Source of the DNA: Musa acuminata AAA Group
Lineage: Eukaryota; Streptophyta; Magnoliopsida; Zingiberales; Musaceae
NCBI RefSeq assembly: GCF_036884655.1
Contig: NC_088327.1
Span: 17,382,501 to 17,446,500, forward strand
Direction of reading: 5' to 3'
DNA length: 64,000 bases
Shown: positions 58,658 through 64,000 of the stretch, piece after piece
Position numbering within the stretch: position 1 is the first letter of the stretch
Layout of the letters: each line of letters starts with the position of its first letter
Notes under the pieces: model-generated
Told to the model about the DNA's origin: nothing
Database searches by the model: none
Seen by the model: the letters and a program-made list of their open reading frames with translations, nothing else
Position numbers and translations under genes: made by a program

Positions 58658-59935
58658 ACAAGGTAGACAATCAGCAAGCTCTGAAAGCTGAACTCTCACT
58701 TTCATTACTCGAGAGCACCATACAAACCAAAATACTTGGAGGGAAGGCAACCTGACTTGGAAGAACATATATTTGAAGTCTAATTTTGTGGAATTGGATC
58801 CCTTGAACCAATCAGGGATTTCTTGCAGTAAGTAATCGACTTTTTTCTATCATATACCATGTAGAGTATCATAATTTCTGGCATGCATATTATTTGGTCT
58901 TCAGAACATTAATTTTTCTCTCTGCCTTTTGTTGTATTGTACTGTAAATAAAATTAACACATGAGAAGCATGGGCAGAGAAAATGCATTTTTTGGGTCTT
59001 CTTCTAAGACTAATGCCTCTTTTATTTTCCTAGCAGACTTAAGTTTCATTCTTAAATGTACTGCTTCCAGGAACATTTGTAGATCTTGGTTGATGTGAAT
59101 ACACCTTGCTTATCATACTAAATTAGGTAAATTAAACCACAGCAGTGGATTAAGATAACTCAGGCTGCATAAAAGGAGTTAAGGTTTTCATTGGTTGGCG
59201 TTGACATGTGTTCAATCAAAATCTGAAGTTAGCGAGGCTCATCTAGCATTCTAAAGATGAGGCTGAGTTGAAGTCATATAGACTTGTCATGCATATTCTC
59301 TGAATCGGCTAAAGATACTGCTATTGGAAACATCTGCTGTATTCCACCATCATTTCCCAGTTTTTATTGAAGCTATTCTACCATAAGCATACTGTATTCT
59401 CTGGTGATTGGGTTTAAATCAAAGAAAAGTTTCTTTTGCTTTTATGTATGCGACTATATATATTGATTCTTCTGAGACTCCATATTAAAGACTGCCTCAT
59501 GCAACAGTCCATTTACAAGTCACTTGGATTTCCACAGGTATCAGAATCCATCTTTCACCATATAATATAATATTATGCTAGTATACTCATTTCTATGGTA
59601 TGATAAATTTATCTTCATAATCATCTAGAAATATATATTTAGATTCTAATTGTTCGACATATGGATGAGATTCGTAGCACCGAGATCTGCTTCCGACTTC
59701 ATCTCATGTTAAGATGCTGAAGGTTTGGAGATTCAGTTCAAGATTATTTCAAAAAATTACATCATAACATATCCAACAAAGGTTTTCTAATGCTTAAGTT
59801 AGTAAAGGTTCATACTGTTGTAATCCTTTATGTTGTAGCTTGGGAGTCGGCACGGCTTAGTTCAATCTTGATCATGCTAGGGCATCTGCATGGGCATTCC
59901 GAGGTAGAGATGAGGGTAAGGTCAGAGCGGCGATG
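58658..59935 (+). other. PRAF 3' UTR and downstream region
   Basis: The first few hundred bases after the stop are presumably 3' UTR. A good polyadenylation signal AATAAA lies at 58,947-58,952. No further gene is seen before the family C LTR at 59,936. Confidence 0.55.
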
Positions 59936-60381
59936 TGTCACGGACTTAGCTGGTTTTGCCTAAGTCGTGTGGTACCCTTGTGTGTCCGTCCGCAAAGTTC
60001 AATCTTCGAGAAGCCTCCCACGGTCCCTTAGGACCCACAAAAGAGAGAATGAGTTAGAGAAAACGTCTCATTCGAGATCCACAAACAAACATTCCAGGAA
60101 ACACTTCATAGACAATGCAAATTACAAACAGATTTTACAAGCTCTGAACAGTTGCATAACAAAGGGTTAAAATGGTCCATTACAAATCGAAAATCTCTCA
60201 CAAGTGTCCACATGACACAACTTTTATTTACAAGTCTAAAGCGGCCACCAACCCTACTAAAATGAGACTATTAAGCCTTTGGCCGTCCCTCTACATACTG
60301 TACAAAGCATGAATATACCAAAAGACACGGACATACATAAGCATTACATCAAACATCCTGTTCCGAAGTTTGTTCGTGACA
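59936..60381 (-). repeat. 3' LTR of a minus-strand family C element
   Basis: TGTCACGGAC...CGTGACA is 446 bp and closely related to the intronic solo LTR. To its right the minus strand carries TGAGGGAGAA (60,391-60,382), a polypurine tract abutting the LTR start, which fixes the orientation. Confidence 0.82.
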
Positions 60382-63300
60382 TTCTCCCTCACTTATTCCT
60401 TCGACGTCTTCGTCGAAGCCTTTGCTGACACTGCAACTCCTTGCCTTTGTTGAGTCTTCAATCTTTTGCCCCAACTGCAATGTGCCTCCTAGCTCCAAGC
60501 TACTCTCCGCTACTGTTTTGGAGTAGTCAAACCTTTGATCCGCTATGCTGCTTCAACTCGCCAATGACTCTGACTTTAGTGTGGGGTTGACTGAGTTGTA
60601 TTGATCCCTGTTGGTTCTTGTGGATCCTCCAGATGAAGGAAAAGACCATCCTTACTGCGCTAGTCTCTCGAATGCCTCATGCTGCTTAAACTGGGTGGAT
60701 GCATGTTGGAGCTTTAACGAGCATCAACTCGTAAACTTCTGAAGTTTTGGGTCCTTTCTCCACAAAATTCGTCCATTGACTCTTCTTTAACTTAGTTGTC
60801 ACTTCCAAGTAGGTTCGCATCACTTCCACTTTCGATTGGTATTTCGTTAGGAAATGAAGTGGACAATCTACTCTCAGTAGCACTGATCACCGTTGGTGAG
60901 GATTTGACAACTATTGTCTTCCATTATCTTCGAAGGGTCTTTGAACATGTGCAGAGCTCCTTTGCTGGATAGATAAGAAAATTAGGGTACTTAGTTTCGC
61001 CCATTCTCTTAAGAGTTGAGAAGGCGAAGGTTACTTGACTTCACCCGCCTCCTCGAGGTTGTACTCCATGCATCGAGCTAGTTACTGGCCTTCGCCTGCT
61101 CTTTGCTCACACTTCTGAAGCACTTGAAGTGTTTGCACTCCTTGCATTGAGTTAGTTACTTTGATTCACCTTCTCAATGCCATCGAACTTCTAGAATGCA
61201 GGAAGTTTTCACCCCAACTTGGAGTGATTATCTCATAGGTTTGGTCACCTCTGGGATTGTACCATCTTCTCCATCAACCCTGCCGCCTACTCCACTGAGT
61301 AGCAAAGGTATAGCACCGCGTACTGCCTGCTTCGTTCCTTAGTCATGCACTCTTGCTTGACCCGAAGTCCTTCACTTTCAGCTGTCTTGATAAAAAGCTC
61401 GTTGACACCGGTCTTACAAAGTTCCTTGGCCTCTGCCCTTCAGCCTTGTCTCGGTACTTGGAGATTGCCTCTGCATGCTCCACCTCCTCGGTCCCTTTTA
61501 CGACCAAGCGCTCTCCCTCTATGAGAGCAAGGGATCAATGACTTTCACGGAAGTCCCACCTCTACGGTACCATGGCACTGCCATGCCCATGGCAGTACTC
61601 TCCGTCGCCTCGCATCTATATCCCTTTTCTTCACAATCAGTAGATATGCCTCTGTGGCACTCCTCCAAGTCCACCTCTATTCTAACTGATGCTTTATTTT
61701 GGGTAACTAAGTCCCTCTGGACTCGTCATCGCTTCCTTGCCCCTTTCGACCCCCTACTTCAACACCTATGTGTTCTCCAAACAGCTCTCTTTGGTCGATG
61801 GAAAGACAAACTGCAACTCCCATGCATGGCCTCTGCCATCACGTTGTAGAGTTTGCACCGATTCCGTTCTCCTTAGCTTCCTTGGTAGCAACGTTCGCTT
61901 ACTCGACCTTGTCCTCTGACTTGCCGGGCTCCCTCAAGCGAATATGAGCTCTGGAGTAGTCCAACTCTCCAGCTGCTTTGATCATACCTCTGCATGATCA
62001 AGTCCCTCCCATGGGACTTACTGGTACTTACATTCGAACTTTTTCCATTGGTGGAACACAGCCCCCATATGTTGATGACGAAGGCTTTCATCTGATGTAA
62101 AATTCGATGCACACATAGAAGACCCGCCTATACGGTACCATGGCCTTCACTCCTTGAATCTATAGCCCTTCTTACCGTCGTGTTGTTCACCGAAGTGGAG
62201 CTTCTAGTAGTTCTCGATCATACCTCCGTATGATCTAGTCCCTCACGGGACTGTGTCGTGTGTATCACATTGTCATAAACTGTTCCACCACAATCCGCTG
62301 CATCATGTCGCCTCCTGGTGACATCTCCATTGCATTCTGATCCTTGTGGGATGAACTTGAATTGTGATCCCTCCATGTGTGGCCTCTGCCAATACATCGC
62401 AGGGTCTCTTCTACCTTCGATTTTGTTCGCTCCTTTGGCAATTGACCTTCATCCACCCACTCTTGGGTCACACCTAGATGAAGCACCACTCTAGGACAGT
62501 CTGTCGCCTAATAGCTCCCAAAGTCCCCCGACTTCGTCGCAATTAGTGCACCATTATCTGGATCCTAGGCCTCTGCCCCTACCAGCACAATCTTCGCTGG
62601 CACCCCTTCCTTCATGACAACTTGAATGACAACACTATGGCATATTCTTCAAGAGTACCCGCCTTTGCATCCTCTTGCCCCGTGCTAAGGCCTTATGAAC
62701 CCAACTTCGCCTCCGCAAATTGAGTTGCCTTAGTTCCTCCATCAAATGTTTTTCCGAGATAAGGTGCATGTGCCCAGAAGCTCCCTTCGTCTTTGGGCAC
62801 TATGTAAGATGAGTCTGCTGTGTCAGAATGAAGGACCCATGGAACAACATGATCCTGCTCTTGCCTCTGCAAGAGTTCATGTCCTTGACCTCTGTCCAAG
62901 GAAAGCATTGTGCCTCCGCTCCATGTTCCCTCTTCTATGCTGGCTCCCTTCATGTAGCTTGGGTACTTCACCAAGTTACACCCAAGTTGCTCCGCTCCTC
63001 GTTTTTGCATTGAGTTGATGGTGGCCCTCGTGCCCACCATTCCACGGGTCAGCCCTCCCTTGAGTCCGATCTTCATATCGACTCTAAGTGTGCCTTCATT
63101 TGTGTTGCTTTGGGTCGCTCCCCCACTTGATCTCGCAATGCATCCACCAATGCATTCTCTCAAGCGAGAGTATGCGATGACTCCTCGCCGCTTGCTCAGT
63201 CCATTGAGCTTCGTGGAGTTATTGTTTGTTGAGGTACTCCTCCTCAACATGTGAGGTCCGTCTCACATGATTCTCCCTCTGGAGAGCCGGGACTTATCCC

Positions 63301-64000
63301 TCCTGGATAATTGTCCTGTTGAAGCAACATCTCTCTTCATTTCGGAGACCACCATCCCCTTGGACTTATCCCTACAAACGCACTTGCTAGATTATGACTC
63401 CACGTCAATACAGCCCCCGCTGCACCATTCAAGGCCTAGCAACATGCTGAACTCATTGCACACTTCAGCCTCCTACGGACGTATCCTTCACATGCCGAAG
63501 AGAAAGTTTCAATGCTCCATGGCGTCGAGTTTCGGTCGCCTTGGGATGACCGTGAATATTCCATCGTCCGCATACAAGCCTATGTATGAGTACCAAATTC
63601 TTTGAGTTAGCAATTCGCCTCACCTCTGTGAGGTTTGCACAACTCTTTCGATCGCTGAGCAACTCATTCCATCTTGCATGGTCTCATTCTTTACCAAGCG
63701 CATCGCTTGCCTTGAGCACCATCAAGTATTGTGGTCAATATTGAGCCATAGCTCAAACTCAACCATCCCACCCTTTGTGCGCTCCACATTCTTCCAAGCT
63801 TGCCTGTTCTCGTGGTGCCTCTTGCGCGAAGGGTTGGCCATTCCTCTAAATGCTAATCTCAGATGCCCGCTCCTTCGAGCGACTCTTTTCCCTACATCTC
63901 CATGCTCGTTTTCCCCCAAACGGTTGCACGTGTGTTGACTGTCCTCAACACAGCCCCGCTAGGTCCCCTACGTTTACATGCTAAGTGTTTCTATGAGTGC
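60382..64000 (-). mobile_element. Interior of the family C element, continuing past the window
   Basis: This is 3.6 kb of moderately GC-rich sequence with only short open frames. The longest (62,693-63,250, minus, 185 codons) has no motif I recognise. No RT, RNase H, integrase, protease or gag signature was found on either strand, so the element may be a LARD-type non-autonomous retroelement, or pol may lie beyond the window. Confidence 0.6.

Overview
The window is plant nuclear DNA. Its single clear host gene is a plant-specific PRAF-type protein (PH, RCC1 repeats, FYVE, coiled coil, BRX), split into nine exons with canonical GT-AG introns. The gene style and the repeats look monocot; a Musaceae/Zingiberales origin is my guess, not something the sequence proves. 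I see no rRNA, tRNA, CRISPR or bacterial features.

Layout. 1-36,903 is a nest of LTR retroelements. Family A has LTRs of about 1.6 kb that begin TGTTGAATCT and end CCTAACA. It is present as one complete element (29,819-36,898, TSD GAGAG), one complete element carrying a nested insertion (20,382-28,302, TSD GAATC), two minus-strand elements fused at 14,417/14,418, and several solo or partial LTRs at 1-3,587. Its only coding region is a gag (UBN2-like) without a zinc knuckle, and there is no pol. Family B is seen only as LTRs (TGTTGGGAAATC...GCA) at 4,409, 7,923, 18,168-28,793 (split into three pieces), 18,493 and 25,628. A 30-bp minisatellite of about 34 units lies at 6.9-7.9 kb. 36.9-41.4 kb is intergenic and promoter-side DNA.

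The PRAF gene runs from 41,477 to 58,657 (nine exons, predicted 1,080 aa). Its first intron is about 11 kb. That intron holds a decayed Ty1/copia element (42,224-49,283) with an hAT-like DNA element nested inside it (46,817-48,460, 8-bp TSD), plus a solo LTR of family C (50,138-50,584). A second hAT-like element sits in intron 5. Downstream of the gene, a minus-strand family C element starts with its 3' LTR (59,936-60,381). Its interior, with no recognisable pol, runs off the window end.

The most unusual material is family A. Four gag copies lack the CCHC knuckle. All four place a consensus splice donor (G|GTAA) at the same point near the gag end, just before a long AT-rich non-coding stretch. 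A 34-nt hairpin is identical in the three elements that keep the 3' interior, and it belongs to a series of PPT-like purine boxes. Clusters of GGYGGT...ACCGCC-type palindromes sit just upstream of the LTR TATA box. Together these suggest a gag-bearing, pol-less retrotransposon lineage with conserved RNA-level signals.
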